From the NCBI RefSeq assembly GCF_031624635.1, contig NZ_JAMQOQ010000002.1, positions 62,001 through 126,000 of the forward strand: a DNA stretch of 64,000 nt, read 5' to 3'. The notes beneath the pieces are model-generated. The model was not told the DNA's origin and ran no database searches. It saw nothing but the letters and a program-made list of their open reading frames with translations. Numbering within the stretch: the stretch's first letter is position 1; every line of letters begins with the position of its first letter. This stretch comes from Halogeometricum sp. S3BR5-2. Its GTDB lineage: Archaea; Halobacteriota; Halobacteria; Halobacteriales; Haloferacaceae. Below, piece by piece: positions 22,530 through 31,498 of the stretch. The position numbers were made by a program, and so were the translations under genes.

Positions 22530-23777
22530 CTACCGCTCCGTGTCGACGCCCTCGTCTTCGTCCTCGGCCGCCTCTTCTTCGGCCGCTTCGGCGACGCGTT
22601 CGAACGCCGCGAGGATGACGCGCTTCGTCGCCGCGCCGTTCGTCGTCCAGTGGTGCGCGTAGTCCAGCATGTCGTCGTAGATGTCGGGCTTACAGCCCGC
22701 GGCCTTCGGGTGACCGCCGCCGTTCACCTGCCGGGCCACCTCGTGGGCGCGCTCGAAGTCCTCCGAACCGCGGATGCTGGCGCTCCCGGCCGGCTTGACG
22801 ACGACGGCGGCGTCGGCCCCGCGTTCGCGCAGGCCCTCGGCCACCTCGTTCTGCGAGCACCGGCCGTAGGTGACGCCGACCGTCCACGGGCCGACGCGCT
22901 TCAGTTCCGCGCGGTCGAGGGCGGCGTCGATGAGTTCCTCCTTCTCCACGCGCCGGAGTTCGATGAACTGCTCGACTACCTCCGGGAGGTCCACGCCGTA
23001 GGCGCCGACGACGGCGACGTACTCCTCGGGGCTGACCCAGTAGGCGTAATCCGAGAGGTCGTCGCTCCGCTCGTCCTCCTTCAGCCACAGGTCGTGGTCG
23101 CGGGTCACTTCCGCGAGTTCGGTCCACCGCTCGTCGAACTCGTAGTCCACGGAGCGCAGCGTCACGTCCGTCGAGCACTCCTCGTCGGACTCGCCGACGA
23201 CGAGGTCGACGCCCGCCTCGCGGACGGCCGCGGCCGTCTCCTCGTCCCACTGGTGGTGGTCGTACCACGCGACGGAGGACGCACGCTCCAGCAGGGCGTC
23301 CAACTCGTCTTCGACCCACTCGTACTCGTCGGGACAGAGGTCGCAGACGTAGGCGTCGATACCGTCGGGGGCGTACTCGGCGACCCGTTCGAGCGCCTCG
23401 TCCAGCGAGTACGGCCCCGCGCCGACCAGGGCGACGGTCGACCGCGGCGGCTCCTCCTCTTCTTCGTCCGCCTCGGATTCCTCCTCGTCGTCTATCGGCC
23501 CCTCCGACTCCCAGCGCTCGACGCGGCGGGCCACGTCGTCCTCGAACGTCGCCACGTCGAGGGCGGCGCCGTACATCTCTCGAATCAGCGCGACGCAGCC
23601 GAGTCCGTCCGCGTCGGTGTCGGCGACGACGACGGCCTCGGCGCCCTCGACGGCCTCGGCGACCCTCTCCTCGGCGCGGTCCTCGTCCAGCGAGTCCGGG
23701 TAGAAGAAGCCCGCGCCGGGCAACTGCGACTTCCGCGAGAGCGACAGGCGGGAGCTGTCGATGAGTTCGTCTTCCAT
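22530..23777 (-). CDS. DHH family phosphoesterase
   Basis: A 415-residue protein. The DHH domain shows VVADTDADGLG (motif with two Asp metal ligands) and YDHHQWD (the DHH motif). The C-terminal DHHA1 domain carries GGGHPKAAGCKPD. An acidic insertion follows residue 95 (DDEEESEADEEEE). Members are Mn-dependent nucleases or cyclic nucleotide/nanoRNA phosphodiesterases related to RecJ. It is probably cytoplasmic and acts on short RNA or DNA or signalling nucleotides; which one is not clear. ATG 23777 begins the haloarchaeal family N-terminus. It is convergent with the membrane protein upstream of it in the window. Confidence 0.88.
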   Translation of the reverse strand: MEDELIDSSRLSLSRKSQLPGAGFFYPDSLDEDRAEERVAEAVEGAEAVVVADTDADGLGCVALIREMYGAALDVATFEDDVARRVERWESEGPIDDEEESEADEEEEEPPRSTVALVGAGPYSLDEALERVAEYAPDGIDAYVCDLCPDEYEWVEDELDALLERASSVAWYDHHQWDEETAAAVREAGVDLVVGESDEECSTDVTLRSVDYEFDERWTELAEVTRDHDLWLKEDERSDDLSDYAYWVSPEEYVAVVGAYGVDLPEVVEQFIELRRVEKEELIDAALDRAELKRVGPWTVGVTYGRCSQNEVAEGLRERGADAAVVVKPAGSASIRGSEDFERAHEVARQVNGGGHPKAAGCKPDIYDDMLDYAHHWTTNGAATKRVILAAFERVAEAAEEEAAEDEDEGVDTER

Positions 23778-24005
23778 ACCGGGGCGAGGGGAGCGGGGGT
23801 GAAAGAGCCGGTGGTCTCCGCCACCGCGGCGGGGCCGCCGACCCGGATTCGAGAGCCGTACGTACCGCTCCGTACCGCTCCTAGAAGCGTTCATCCCCCG
23901 CGCCGCCGCGTATCAAGACGAGCGAGGCGACCCGCCGGGGACGACTCCGGAGACCCGCACGCCCGCTTCGCCCATCCCGCTCGCGGCGCCCGTTCACCAC
24001 CACCC

Positions 24006-24461
24006 ATGACCGAGACAGACGCTCCTCGGACGACCGACGACGACGACTCGGCGGCCCGAATCGACCCGCGCTTCGTCGAGGGGCGGGGCCGCCTGGTCCT
24101 GTTCGGCGGGGCGTGCTGGCTCGCCCTCGGGGCGGCCGTCGACATCGGCCCCGTCGTCTGGGGCGGCGTCCTCATCGTCGCGGGGGCGTTCGGCCTCGAC
24201 ACCGCCGGGAAACTCGCCCGCTACCGCGCCCTGCCGATACCGAGCGCCGACCGGTTCACGCTCGGCGCGACGCGGACGCTCCTCGCCCTCGCGGCCGTGG
24301 CGGTCCTCGCCGGCTACGCGTACGGCCGGTACGGCGGCGGGGCTCGAATTTTCCGGTCGCTGGCGGCCGTCGGCGTCGGATGCGGACTGCTGCACGTCGC
24401 CGCGCGGTCGCTGTGTCTTCCGAACGGGTCGGCCGTCGACGGCGACGCGTCCCCCGAGTGA
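24006..24461 (+). CDS. Membrane protein, 151 residues
   Basis: A 151-residue protein with an acidic N-terminal tail and about four hydrophobic segments. The conserved-looking pieces are RLVLFGGACWLALGAAVDIG and KLARYRALPIPSADRFTLG. No known catalytic motif is seen. ATG 24006 follows a G/C-rich leader. It is flanked by convergent genes (universal stress protein on the right). Unknown function; composition is normal for the host. Confidence 0.65.
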   Translation: MTETDAPRTTDDDDSAARIDPRFVEGRGRLVLFGGACWLALGAAVDIGPVVWGGVLIVAGAFGLDTAGKLARYRALPIPSADRFTLGATRTLLALAAVAVLAGYAYGRYGGGARIFRSLAAVGVGCGLLHVAARSLCLPNGSAVDGDASPE

Positions 24462-24483
24462 CGCGCGGCCCTCGCGCGCCGAC

Positions 24484-24945
24484 TCAGACCGACTCGGGCG
24501 TCCCGGTCGGCCCCTCCTCGTCCTCCGCCAACTGCCGGACGGTCAGCACCGGGACCGGACAGGTGCGGACGACGCGCTCCGCGACCGAACCGATGAGGAA
24601 CCGGTTCTCGCCGTGTCTGCCGCGCGTCCCCATCGCTACCACGTCGGCGTCCACCTCGCGGGCGTAGTCGCCGACGACGGTGGCGGGCCGCCCCTCGCGA
24701 ACCGCCGCCGTCACCGGCCGGTCGGTCTCGGTTTCGACCTCCGAGAGGGCGCGTTCGCCGCGTTCGGTGAGGGCCTCGCGCATCTCCTCGCGGAGTCGCT
24801 CCGGCGAGGACTCCACCTCGCCCGCGTCGACGACGTACAGGGCGTGAACCGACGCGTCGAACCGGTCGGCGAGGTCCAGTGCGACGCCGACGGCCCGGCG
24901 GACGCTCTCGGACCCGTCGGTCGCGATGACGATGGTGTCGAACAT
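24484..24945 (-). CDS. Universal stress protein (UspA), ATP-binding type
   Basis: A 153-residue UspA-fold protein. The first strand is TIVIATDGSE and the signature ATP loop is GTRGRHGENRFLIGSVAERV, close to the G-2x-G-9x-G-S/T consensus, so it should bind ATP. It is expected in the cytoplasm as a dimer and is linked in other prokaryotes to stress resistance. It begins at ATG 24945, divergently from another universal stress gene, with only about 116 bases between their starts. Confidence 0.92.
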   Translation of the reverse strand: MFDTIVIATDGSESVRRAVGVALDLADRFDASVHALYVVDAGEVESSPERLREEMREALTERGERALSEVETETDRPVTAAVREGRPATVVGDYAREVDADVVAMGTRGRHGENRFLIGSVAERVVRTCPVPVLTVRQLAEDEEGPTGTPESV

Positions 24946-25061
24946 GCGCGGCGCTACGGCGGTCGGTGGCTTAAAACCACAGTCACGCTCCCCCGAACCC
25001 CCGCCCGAACCGCCAGCCCGCGGGGTGGGTCTTTTTGACGGCGGCCGTCTCATCCTCCCGT

Positions 25062-25520
25062 ATGACTGACCGCCGTCCGTTGGACGTGAATCTCGTCCTC
25101 GTTCCCGTCGACCGGAGCGAGGAGTCCACGAACGCCGTCGAACACGCCGCCGCCGTCGCCGCCGAGTACGGCGCCGCGGTCCACGCCGTCCACGTCCTCG
25201 GCGAGGACGTGGTCCGCGCCATCGAGAACGGCGCCGTGGACGAGGAGGACGTCGCGGCCGACAGCGCGGCCATCGAACGGACCGCCGACGACTTCGCCGA
25301 ACGCTACGGCGTCGACATCGCCACATCGGTCGCCTACGGCTTCTCCACGCAGTCGAAACTCCGCCACCCGGGCAGCGTCATCCTCGACACGGCGGACGCG
25401 CTGAACGCGGACTTCATCGTCGTCCCGCGCGAACCGATGTCGGGCGACCCCGGCGAGGTGCTGGCGAAGGCGGCCGAGTACGTCCTCCTGTACGCCAGCC
25501 AGCCCGTTCTGTCGGTGTAG
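25062..25520 (+). CDS. Universal stress protein (UspA), degenerate ATP loop
   Basis: A 152-residue UspA-fold protein with NLVLVPVDRSEESTNAV at the N-terminus. The expected G-2x-G-9x-G-S loop is replaced by VVPREPMSGDPGEVLAKAAEYV, so ATP binding is doubtful and it may belong to the non-ATP-binding class. Start ATG 25062 follows the divergent UspA gene; the two may share a bidirectional promoter region. It is convergent with the following acetyltransferase. Confidence 0.9.
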   Translation: MTDRRPLDVNLVLVPVDRSEESTNAVEHAAAVAAEYGAAVHAVHVLGEDVVRAIENGAVDEEDVAADSAAIERTADDFAERYGVDIATSVAYGFSTQSKLRHPGSVILDTADALNADFIVVPREPMSGDPGEVLAKAAEYVLLYASQPVLSV

Positions 25521-25576
25521 GCGGCGCGGAACTCCTCGCCTCGCGTTTCGCTTGCCGGCCGCTCGCTCCGCCCGCC

Positions 25577-26116
25577 TCAGCCCTCGGCGAGGCGGAGCGT
25601 CATCTCCAACTCGAAGCTCTCCGAATCGCTCGTCTCGAACCCCATCTTCTTGTAGAGGCCGACGGCGGCGCGGTTCCACCGCTCGACGGTCAGCCACACC
25701 TTCTCCACGTCGTTCTCGGCACCGTGGCCCAACAGCACCTCCATGAGGTACGTCCCGATGCCGGCCTCCTGGTACGCCTGCAGCACGAAGATGGCGAGTT
25801 CGGAGGCGTCGCCGTCGGGGACGAGCGTCGCGTGCCCGGCGGCGTCCTCGCCGTCCCACGCGACCACGTTCAGACAGCCCTCTCCGAGGATGTTGTCCAA
25901 CCAATCGCGGATGCGGCGCTCCTGTCCCGGCGGGATGCCCTGCGCCCGGTCGGCCGGGTCGAACGCGGTGTACATCTCCACCAGCGCCTCGAACTCCTCG
26001 TCGCTCCCGTCGTGGGGTCGAATCTCTATCTCGCGCCCCTCGCGGTCCTCGAACGAGAACGGCGGAGTCTCGAACGGCCCGGCGACCTCGTCGGGATAGC
26101 GGCGTGACTCGCTCAT
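25577..26116 (-). CDS. GNAT family N-acetyltransferase
   Basis: A 179-residue protein with a GNAT core: VEMYTAF after a loop, the acetyl-CoA-binding motif A region QAYQEAGIGTYLMEVLLGH (Q/R-x-x-G-x-G/A pattern), and the C-terminal NRAAVGLYKKMGFE motif typical of GNAT enzymes. It transfers acetyl groups from acetyl-CoA to an unknown amine. Its ATG lies in an ATGA overlap with the stop of the upstream universal stress gene, so the two are an operon, and acetylation may be tied to stress handling. Confidence 0.9.
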   Translation of the reverse strand: MSESRRYPDEVAGPFETPPFSFEDREGREIEIRPHDGSDEEFEALVEMYTAFDPADRAQGIPPGQERRIRDWLDNILGEGCLNVVAWDGEDAAGHATLVPDGDASELAIFVLQAYQEAGIGTYLMEVLLGHGAENDVEKVWLTVERWNRAAVGLYKKMGFETSDSESFELEMTLRLAEG

Positions 26117-26481
26117 CGGACCAGAGACACCGTCACGTGCGAGTTCAGGAGGACGAACTCCGCGATGCTCCCGAGGTTTATCTTCCCCATCGGACTCGTC
26201 TGTCCGCCCCCGATGACGATCTGCTCGAAGCCCTCCTCCTCGGCGGTGTCGACCAGTCTGCTGCCGGGGTCGCCCTCCAGGTGGCGTATCTCGGCGTCGA
26301 CGCCCGCGTCGGCGAGAATCTCTTCGACTCGGGCTTCGATCTCCTCGCGCGTGCGGTCGGAGTCGTCGTTCTCGACGACGGCGACGGTCAACTCGTCGCC
26401 CGCCGCGGCCGCCCGCGAGACGGTCTGTTCGACGGCCCGTATCGAGTCCTCGCTCCCGCCGACGCCCAAGAGCACCTTCAT
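26113..26481 (-). CDS. Universal stress protein (UspA), short
   Basis: A 122-residue UspA-fold protein: MKVLLGVGGSEDS at the start and IGGGQTSPMGKINLGSIAEFV near the end, a recognisable if slightly shifted ATP loop with G-x-x-x and GS elements. It is the first gene of a two-gene operon with the GNAT acetyltransferase (ATGA overlap). Three UspA paralogues within 2 kb suggest local duplication or a stress cluster. Confidence 0.88.
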   Translation of the reverse strand: MKVLLGVGGSEDSIRAVEQTVSRAAAAGDELTVAVVENDDSDRTREEIEARVEEILADAGVDAEIRHLEGDPGSRLVDTAEEEGFEQIVIGGGQTSPMGKINLGSIAEFVLLNSHVTVSLVR

Positions 26482-26602
26482 GGGAGGTGGTGTCGCGGCC
26501 GCGGTAAAAAACAGTTCCCCGTCTCGGCCGCCGGTTCCGTCCGGCGACGCCCGAGCGCGGTCCGACGGAACGCTTTTCCGCCGCGCAGGGATACCCCGCG
26601 GT

Positions 26603-27382
26603 ATGACCGACGAGGACCCGACGGCGGCGGACCGCGAGGACCGGGCCGACGCCGAGGCGGGGGGGACGGAGGAGACGGGGTCGAAGCGCGACGCGGCGGC
26701 CGAGTCGGCGTCGACGAGGGACACGGCGGCGTCGACGGAGGCGACGGCGGACGCCGGGAGCGACTCGGCCGACGAGTCCGCATCCGAAGGGACGGCCGAC
26801 GACCCGACCGACGCGGCTTCCGACCCCGAGATTCCGCGCGACGTGCAGAAGTACGCACGCTTCAAGAAGATGGACGGCGCGCAGTACGACCGGGTGAACG
26901 AGTTCCTGCGCGACCGGACGTACATCACCGCCCGCGAGTGGGCCATCGCGCGCCTCTGCTCGGACTTCCGCACCGAGACGGGCGTCGAGATGACGAAGAT
27001 AGGCGAGAACCTCCCCGAGTTGGTCCCGTTCATGACTGACACCTACTCGCCGCAGGCGGTCAATCAGGCCCGGTCGTCGTTCGAGGGGAAGGTACAGAAG
27101 GCGGGCGCGACGTTCCTCTACGGCGCGATGTCGGGCTTCTTCACCGCGGAGGAACTGGACGAGTTGATGTACGAGGTGACCGAGGTGGCGAAGTTCCTCC
27201 TCGAAGTCGAGGGCGTCGACCTCTCGGTGGAGGACGAACTCGAAGCCGAGGAGCGAATCTCCAGCGTCATGCGCGAGGTACGCGACGCCAGCGCGGACCT
27301 GCGGCGCGAGGAGACGGCCGAGGACAGTGAGGACGCGAATGCGGACGCGGGCGCCGGCGCGGACGCCGACACCGACGACTGA
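26603..27382 (+). CDS. Conserved haloarchaeal protein, DUF5806-like
   Basis: A 259-residue protein. The first 75 residues are a Ser/Ala/Asp-rich disordered tail. The core from about residue 77 (QKYARFKKMDGAQYDRVNEF) has a strongly patterned helical sequence with REWAIARLCSDFRTETGVEMTKIGENLPELVPFM, which I associate with the haloarchaeal DUF5806 family. The core contains no obvious catalytic residues. The ATG at 26603 begins the acidic tail. Function is unknown; the conservation of the core suggests a structural or nucleic-acid-associated role. Confidence 0.8.
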   Translation: MTDEDPTAADREDRADAEAGGTEETGSKRDAAAESASTRDTAASTEATADAGSDSADESASEGTADDPTDAASDPEIPRDVQKYARFKKMDGAQYDRVNEFLRDRTYITAREWAIARLCSDFRTETGVEMTKIGENLPELVPFMTDTYSPQAVNQARSSFEGKVQKAGATFLYGAMSGFFTAEELDELMYEVTEVAKFLLEVEGVDLSVEDELEAEERISSVMREVRDASADLRREETAEDSEDANADAGAGADADTDD

Positions 27383-27398
27383 CCGAAGCGCTTCTCCC

Positions 27399-27926
27399 TC
27401 ACTTCCCGCCGGACAGCAGCGTCTCCGGGTCTGTCAGCGCCAACTCGACCCGCCGGTCGGCCGACGGCGGCCGCACGTACAGGCGCATCTCGCCGCGCGC
27501 TTCGACCCGTTCGAGCATCGGCGCCGCGGCCCCTCTCGGGTAGTACACCGGGACCGCGACGGCCTCGGCGTCCGACCCGTTCTTCAGCATGACGACGGCG
27601 AACACCGTCTCTCCCTCCTCCGTGCGGGACACGTCGTGAGCGTCGAAATCCCCCGCCTCGACCAGTCGCTCGGCCGCCTCGAACTCCTCGGCGGGAACGA
27701 GGATGTCGAGTCCGGCGCGGTCCGTTCCGCCGGTATCGACGTACGCCGGCACCGGCCGCACCTCGCCGGGGTGGAGTTCGGTGACGGCCCACCCGACGTC
27801 GCGGTATGCCGCCGCCGTCGCCTCCATCTCGTCGACGACGGCGTCCCAGAACGCCCGCGCGTCGGAACGTGGGGGCGACTCGGAGGAGTTCCGCCCACGT
27901 TCGGGTCCTCGATTCGGGTCGCTCAC
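27399..27926 (-). CDS. Conserved haloarchaeal protein
   Basis: A 175-residue protein from GTG 27926, with a charged N-terminus and a folded core beginning AFWDAVVDEMEATAAAYRDVGW, followed by WAVTELHPGEVRPVP, LDILVPAEEFEAAE and YYPRGAAAPMLE. The order resembles a ferredoxin-like or nuclease-like alpha/beta fold, but no catalytic motif can be named. It is convergent with the upstream DUF5806-like gene and about 88 bases from the divergent small membrane gene. Confidence 0.7.
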   Translation of the reverse strand: MSDPNRGPERGRNSSESPPRSDARAFWDAVVDEMEATAAAYRDVGWAVTELHPGEVRPVPAYVDTGGTDRAGLDILVPAEEFEAAERLVEAGDFDAHDVSRTEEGETVFAVVMLKNGSDAEAVAVPVYYPRGAAAPMLERVEARGEMRLYVRPPSADRRVELALTDPETLLSGGK

Positions 27927-28013
27927 GTCCCGGTTTCGGCCCGCGAGCGGGGAAAACGTTCCCGCCGAGCGCGAAGTGAAACGCTCTTTGCGCGAGGGCG
28001 AGCGGTTCGGACC

Positions 28014-28304
28014 GTGACACCGCTCACCCCTCTCGCGCGCGTCGCCGGCGGGGCGTTCCTCGTCGGCCTCCTCGCCGGCGTCGCGGCCCTCGTCGTCGCC
28101 GCCGCGTTCTCCGGCGTCGCCGACGGCGCGGACACGACGCTTCTGTTCGGCGCCCTGTTCTTCGGCGTCGGCCTCCTCGGCCGGTCGTGGTCCGCGCGGA
28201 CCGGCGCGGACGCACGCCGGGAGATGACCCGCGTCGGCGGATTCGGCGCGGGCGTGATGGTCGCGGCGGCGACGCTCGGGGCGGTTCTGGCTAGGTTCAT
28301 GTAG
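28014..28304 (+). CDS. Small three-helix membrane protein
   Basis: A 96-residue protein from GTG 28014, with three hydrophobic helices: ARVAGGAFLVGLLAGVAALVVAA, TTLLFGALFFGVGLLG and GGFGAGVMVAAATLGAVLA. It has no recognised domain. It is oriented away from the adjacent 175-residue protein gene; their starts are 88 bases apart. Function is unknown. Confidence 0.62.
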   Translation: MTPLTPLARVAGGAFLVGLLAGVAALVVAAAFSGVADGADTTLLFGALFFGVGLLGRSWSARTGADARREMTRVGGFGAGVMVAAATLGAVLARFM

Positions 28305-28426
28305 GGGGACGGCACCACCCCCGCCGTGACGTAGATTCAGCCCCGAGTCGACCCGCGGCAGTCCGGCGCCCGACTCGGGACTCTCCTCCATGCCGGCAGT
28401 TCGCTCTCCCCCTCCGCGCAACTACC

Positions 28427-29725
28427 TCACTCGCGGACGTTCTCGCCGTCCGCGTCCTCGAACGACCCGTTCTCGTAGACGACGCGTCCGCGGACGACCG
28501 TCGTCTCGGGGAAGACGCCGCGCATCCCCTCGAACGGCGTCCATCCGCAGTTCGAGTGCAGGTCCGCGCCGCGAATCTCCCGGCTCTCCTCGGGGTCGAA
28601 CAGCACGAGGTCCGCGTCCCGTCCGACCTCGATTCGACCCTTCGACGGCAGGTCGAATATCTCGGCGGCGTTGGCGGCGGTCACGTCGCGGACGCGTTCG
28701 TACGATATCTCCCCCCGCCGCGCCCGTTCCAACAGGAGCGGCAGCATCGTCTCGACGCCGGGGACGCCGCTCGGCGCCTCCCACAGTCCCACGTCCTTCT
28801 CGGCGCGCGTGTGCGGCGCGTGGTCGGTTGCGACGGCGTCTATCTCGCCGTCGACGAGGCGCTCCCACATCGCCGCGCGGCGCTCCTCGCTCCGGAGCGG
28901 CGGGTTCATCCGGCCGTACGTCCCCAACTCGGTCGCGTCCTCCCGCGAGAGAAAGAGGTGGTGCGGCGTCACCTCGCACGTCGCGCCGCCGGCCGTCGCG
29001 GCGTCGACGCCCTCGGGCGTGCTGGTGTGCGCGATGTGGACGTCCGCGCCCGACTCGGTCCCCACCTCGACGGCGCGTTCGACGGCCGCCGCCTCGGCCT
29101 CGGCGGCGCGGTACTGACTCCACACGTCGGCGTCGGCCGCCCGACCCGTCCCGCCGGCGTCTCGCTCTCTGGCCGATTCGTCGAACAGGTCGGCGTCCTC
29201 GGCGTGGACGGTGACGGTCACGCCCGCCTCGGCGGCCCGTTCGGCCGCGTCGGCGAACAGGTCCGCCTCGATGCCCATATCGCCGGTCGAGTCGGCCAAG
29301 AAGACCTCTCCCAGCGCGAACAGCGGCCGGTCGAACAGCGAGTCCGGGTCCCACTCTGGCGTGACGCCGCCGCTGATTCCGAAGTCGACGACAGATTCGG
29401 CCGCCAGCGCCTCCTTGCCGTCGAACGCCTCGCCAGAGACGGTCGGCGGCGTCGTGTTCGGTTGGTCGGCGACGACGGTGACGCCGCCGGCGGCGGCGCT
29501 TCGGGACCCGGACGCCCACGTCTCCTTGTGCGAGAAGCCGGGTTCGCGGAAGTGGACGTGCGGGTCGACGGCGCCCGGAAACAGCATCTTTCCCGACGCG
29601 TTCAGGACGCGGTCGCCCTCGCGCGGGTCGAGCGACTCCTCGACGGCGGCGATGCGCTCCCCTTCGACTCGAACGTCGCGCACGCGGCCGTCGGCCAGCG
29701 TCGCGTCGGTGACGAGCAGTGACAT
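28427..29725 (-). CDS. pyrC: Dihydroorotase (type I)
   Basis: A 432-residue amidohydrolase that closes N-carbamoyl-aspartate to dihydroorotate in pyrimidine synthesis. Zinc ligands are visible in order: DPHVHFREPG, HAEDAD, AHTSTPEG and DHAPHT. The position sometimes held by a carbamylated Lys is instead in an Asp-containing stretch (FLADSTGDMG), as in several type I dihydroorotases. Length and start agree with the family. It lies 57 bases after the lipoate-ligase gene on the same strand and may be co-transcribed. Confidence 0.95.
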   Translation of the reverse strand: MSLLVTDATLADGRVRDVRVEGERIAAVEESLDPREGDRVLNASGKMLFPGAVDPHVHFREPGFSHKETWASGSRSAAAGGVTVVADQPNTTPPTVSGEAFDGKEALAAESVVDFGISGGVTPEWDPDSLFDRPLFALGEVFLADSTGDMGIEADLFADAAERAAEAGVTVTVHAEDADLFDESARERDAGGTGRAADADVWSQYRAAEAEAAAVERAVEVGTESGADVHIAHTSTPEGVDAATAGGATCEVTPHHLFLSREDATELGTYGRMNPPLRSEERRAAMWERLVDGEIDAVATDHAPHTRAEKDVGLWEAPSGVPGVETMLPLLLERARRGEISYERVRDVTAANAAEIFDLPSKGRIEVGRDADLVLFDPEESREIRGADLHSNCGWTPFEGMRGVFPETTVVRGRVVYENGSFEDADGENVRE

Positions 29726-29782
29726 ACCAGTCCGTCCCGCGCGGGGGAGCGTAAGCCCCGCGGTTGCCGTCGGGGCCGACGT

Positions 29783-30496
29783 CTACTCTGCGATGTCGCC
29801 CGCCTCCTCGACCCGTCGCTCCGCGTCGCCGACGAAGGCGTCTTCGAGGGCGCGGCAGACGCGTTCCGAGTCGGCCGGGCCGCCGCCGCGCGCGACGCTG
29901 CCGACCGACTCGGGGTCGAACGGCACGCCCAGCGCCTCGTAGACGGGGTCCAGCACGGCCGCGAGTTCCTCGTGGTCGGCGACGACGACGACGCCGGAGA
30001 CGAGGGCGGCGTCGCGGCGGACGCGCTGAGCGATGCCGCATATCTTCCCGTGCGCCTGCACGGAGTGAGCGCCCGGACAGAACGATTCCGGGGGTTCGCC
30101 CCGCCGCGCCGCGACGCCGAGTCCCCGGAGGGCGCGGACGACGGCCGTCGTCGCCGCCTCGTAGCGGTCGTCAAGTCCGGCCCGCCCCTCGCCGGCGGGC
30201 ACCGCGGAGGCGAACGCCACCGTCCGCCCGGTGTAGGCGACGGCGCGGCCGCCGACGCTCCGCTCGACAGTCGGGTAGCCGCGCGACTCGGCCGCTTCGC
30301 GGGCCCGGTCGTACCCCTCGGTGCGCGCGTCCCGGCGGCCGAACGCTACCTGCCGGTGCGGCGTCCACGCGCGGAACCCGGGTTCGCCCGTCTCGCCGGC
30401 CGCCTCGCGCATCCGTTCGGTCGCCGCTCGGTCGGCCTCCCGCGTCGCCGCGCGTCCGCGGACCACGCGGACGGTCGACCCCTCGTCACCGCTCAT
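29783..30496 (-). CDS. Lipoate-protein ligase A family protein
   Basis: A 237-residue protein of the biotin/lipoate ligase fold. The RSVGGRAVAYTGRTVAFAS segment corresponds to the substrate-adenylation motif, and AHGKICGIAQRV to the lysine-bearing catalytic motif. It probably attaches lipoate or octanoate to acceptor domains of 2-oxoacid dehydrogenase or glycine cleavage complexes, or is a related ligase with a different acid. It is shorter than a full LplA and lacks the C-terminal accessory domain, as many archaeal members do. Confidence 0.82.
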   Translation of the reverse strand: MSGDEGSTVRVVRGRAATREADRAATERMREAAGETGEPGFRAWTPHRQVAFGRRDARTEGYDRAREAAESRGYPTVERSVGGRAVAYTGRTVAFASAVPAGEGRAGLDDRYEAATTAVVRALRGLGVAARRGEPPESFCPGAHSVQAHGKICGIAQRVRRDAALVSGVVVVADHEELAAVLDPVYEALGVPFDPESVGSVARGGGPADSERVCRALEDAFVGDAERRVEEAGDIAE

Positions 30497-30548
30497 GGCC
30501 GAGACAGGTCCCGACGCGCCTAAGCCCTCCCGGTCCTCCGGTCCGGGT

Positions 30549-31481
30549 ATGGACGGCGACGAACGGTCCGACGCGTCACCGACCGGCGCTGACGGGGAGG
30601 ACGGGACCGTGACGCTCCCGGAGTCAGTGCTCCGGCGGTACCGGCGGTTCTCGCTGTACAACTCGCCGTACCCGGCGCACGACCGCGGGCGCGCCGTCGA
30701 CCTCTACCCGGCGACGAACGAGGGACTCTCGCCCGTCGCCGGCGAGGTGTTGGAGACGCGGACGGTCCGCGCGCCGCCGAAACCGTACGCGCACGAGTCG
30801 GAGTACCTGATTCTGGTCGACGCCGGCGACTACGTCGCCCGCATCCTCCACGTCGAACCCGCCGTCGAGGCGGGCGACCGAGTCGAAGCGGGCGACTCGC
30901 TCGGTCCGATGGTCCGCTCCGGGTTCTTCGCGCCGTGGGTCGCAAACCACGTCCACGTCGGCTTCCGGCGGCACGACCAGAACCTCCGGCGCGCCTCCGG
31001 GTCGCTCCCCGTCGTCGCCGACGTCGCGGTCGAACCGCTGGCGTGGGACGGAACGGGCACCGTCGTCGAGGCGGCCGAGACGTACGCGCTGCTCGACGCG
31101 CCCGACCACCCAGCCCCCGGCGAGGCGTTCGCCGGCATCGCGGCCGACGACGGCCGCGTCCTCGACGGCGGGTTCGCCCACTACGCGGGCGGCGGCGTTC
31201 TCACCCGCGGTGACGGCGCCTCGTGGAGGACAGGCGAATCCGACGGCCTCGACCCCGTCTCCTTCCTCGGCCACCCGATAGGCGAGGCGACGGGCCGCGA
31301 CGTGGCGTGGCGCGATATCGAGGTGCTGGCGAACGGCGAGCGAATCACCGGCCTCTCGCTGTTCGCCGCCGTCGACCCCGAGTTCGGTGCGAAACTCGTC
31401 TGCCCCGGCCGCGAGTTCGCCGTCGGCGAGGAGGTGCGCGTCGAGGTGCGCGACACCGACGACCCGGTTCGACTGGGCTGA
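30549..31481 (+). CDS. M23 peptidase-like / LytM-like protein
   Basis: A 310-residue protein with an acidic N-terminal tail. A central region (about residues 25-150) resembles an M23 metallopeptidase fold: HDRGRAVDLYP supplies an H-x(n)-D-like pair, ILHVEPAVEAGDRVEAG matches the turn before the active-site loop, and NHVHVGFR is an H-x-H motif. The second half (residues 160-310) has no recognised motif. No signal peptide is visible, so a cytoplasmic or nonclassically exported role is likely. Archaea lack peptidoglycan, so the substrate would be unusual. It is divergent from the lipoate ligase. Confidence 0.6.
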   Translation: MDGDERSDASPTGADGEDGTVTLPESVLRRYRRFSLYNSPYPAHDRGRAVDLYPATNEGLSPVAGEVLETRTVRAPPKPYAHESEYLILVDAGDYVARILHVEPAVEAGDRVEAGDSLGPMVRSGFFAPWVANHVHVGFRRHDQNLRRASGSLPVVADVAVEPLAWDGTGTVVEAAETYALLDAPDHPAPGEAFAGIAADDGRVLDGGFAHYAGGGVLTRGDGASWRTGESDGLDPVSFLGHPIGEATGRDVAWRDIEVLANGERITGLSLFAAVDPEFGAKLVCPGREFAVGEEVRVEVRDTDDPVRLG

Positions 31482-31498
31482 GTCGCGGCGCCGGTCGC

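Noticed and set aside
26165-26602. Upstream extension of the DUF5806-like gene
   Set aside because: Ser/Pro-rich sequence overlapping the divergent UspA gene; the ATG at 26603 begins the acidic N-terminus expected of the family.
28427-29725. Loss of the carbamylated Lys in dihydroorotase as an anomaly
   Set aside because: As I recall, several type I dihydroorotases use Asp at this place, so it is probably normal variation.
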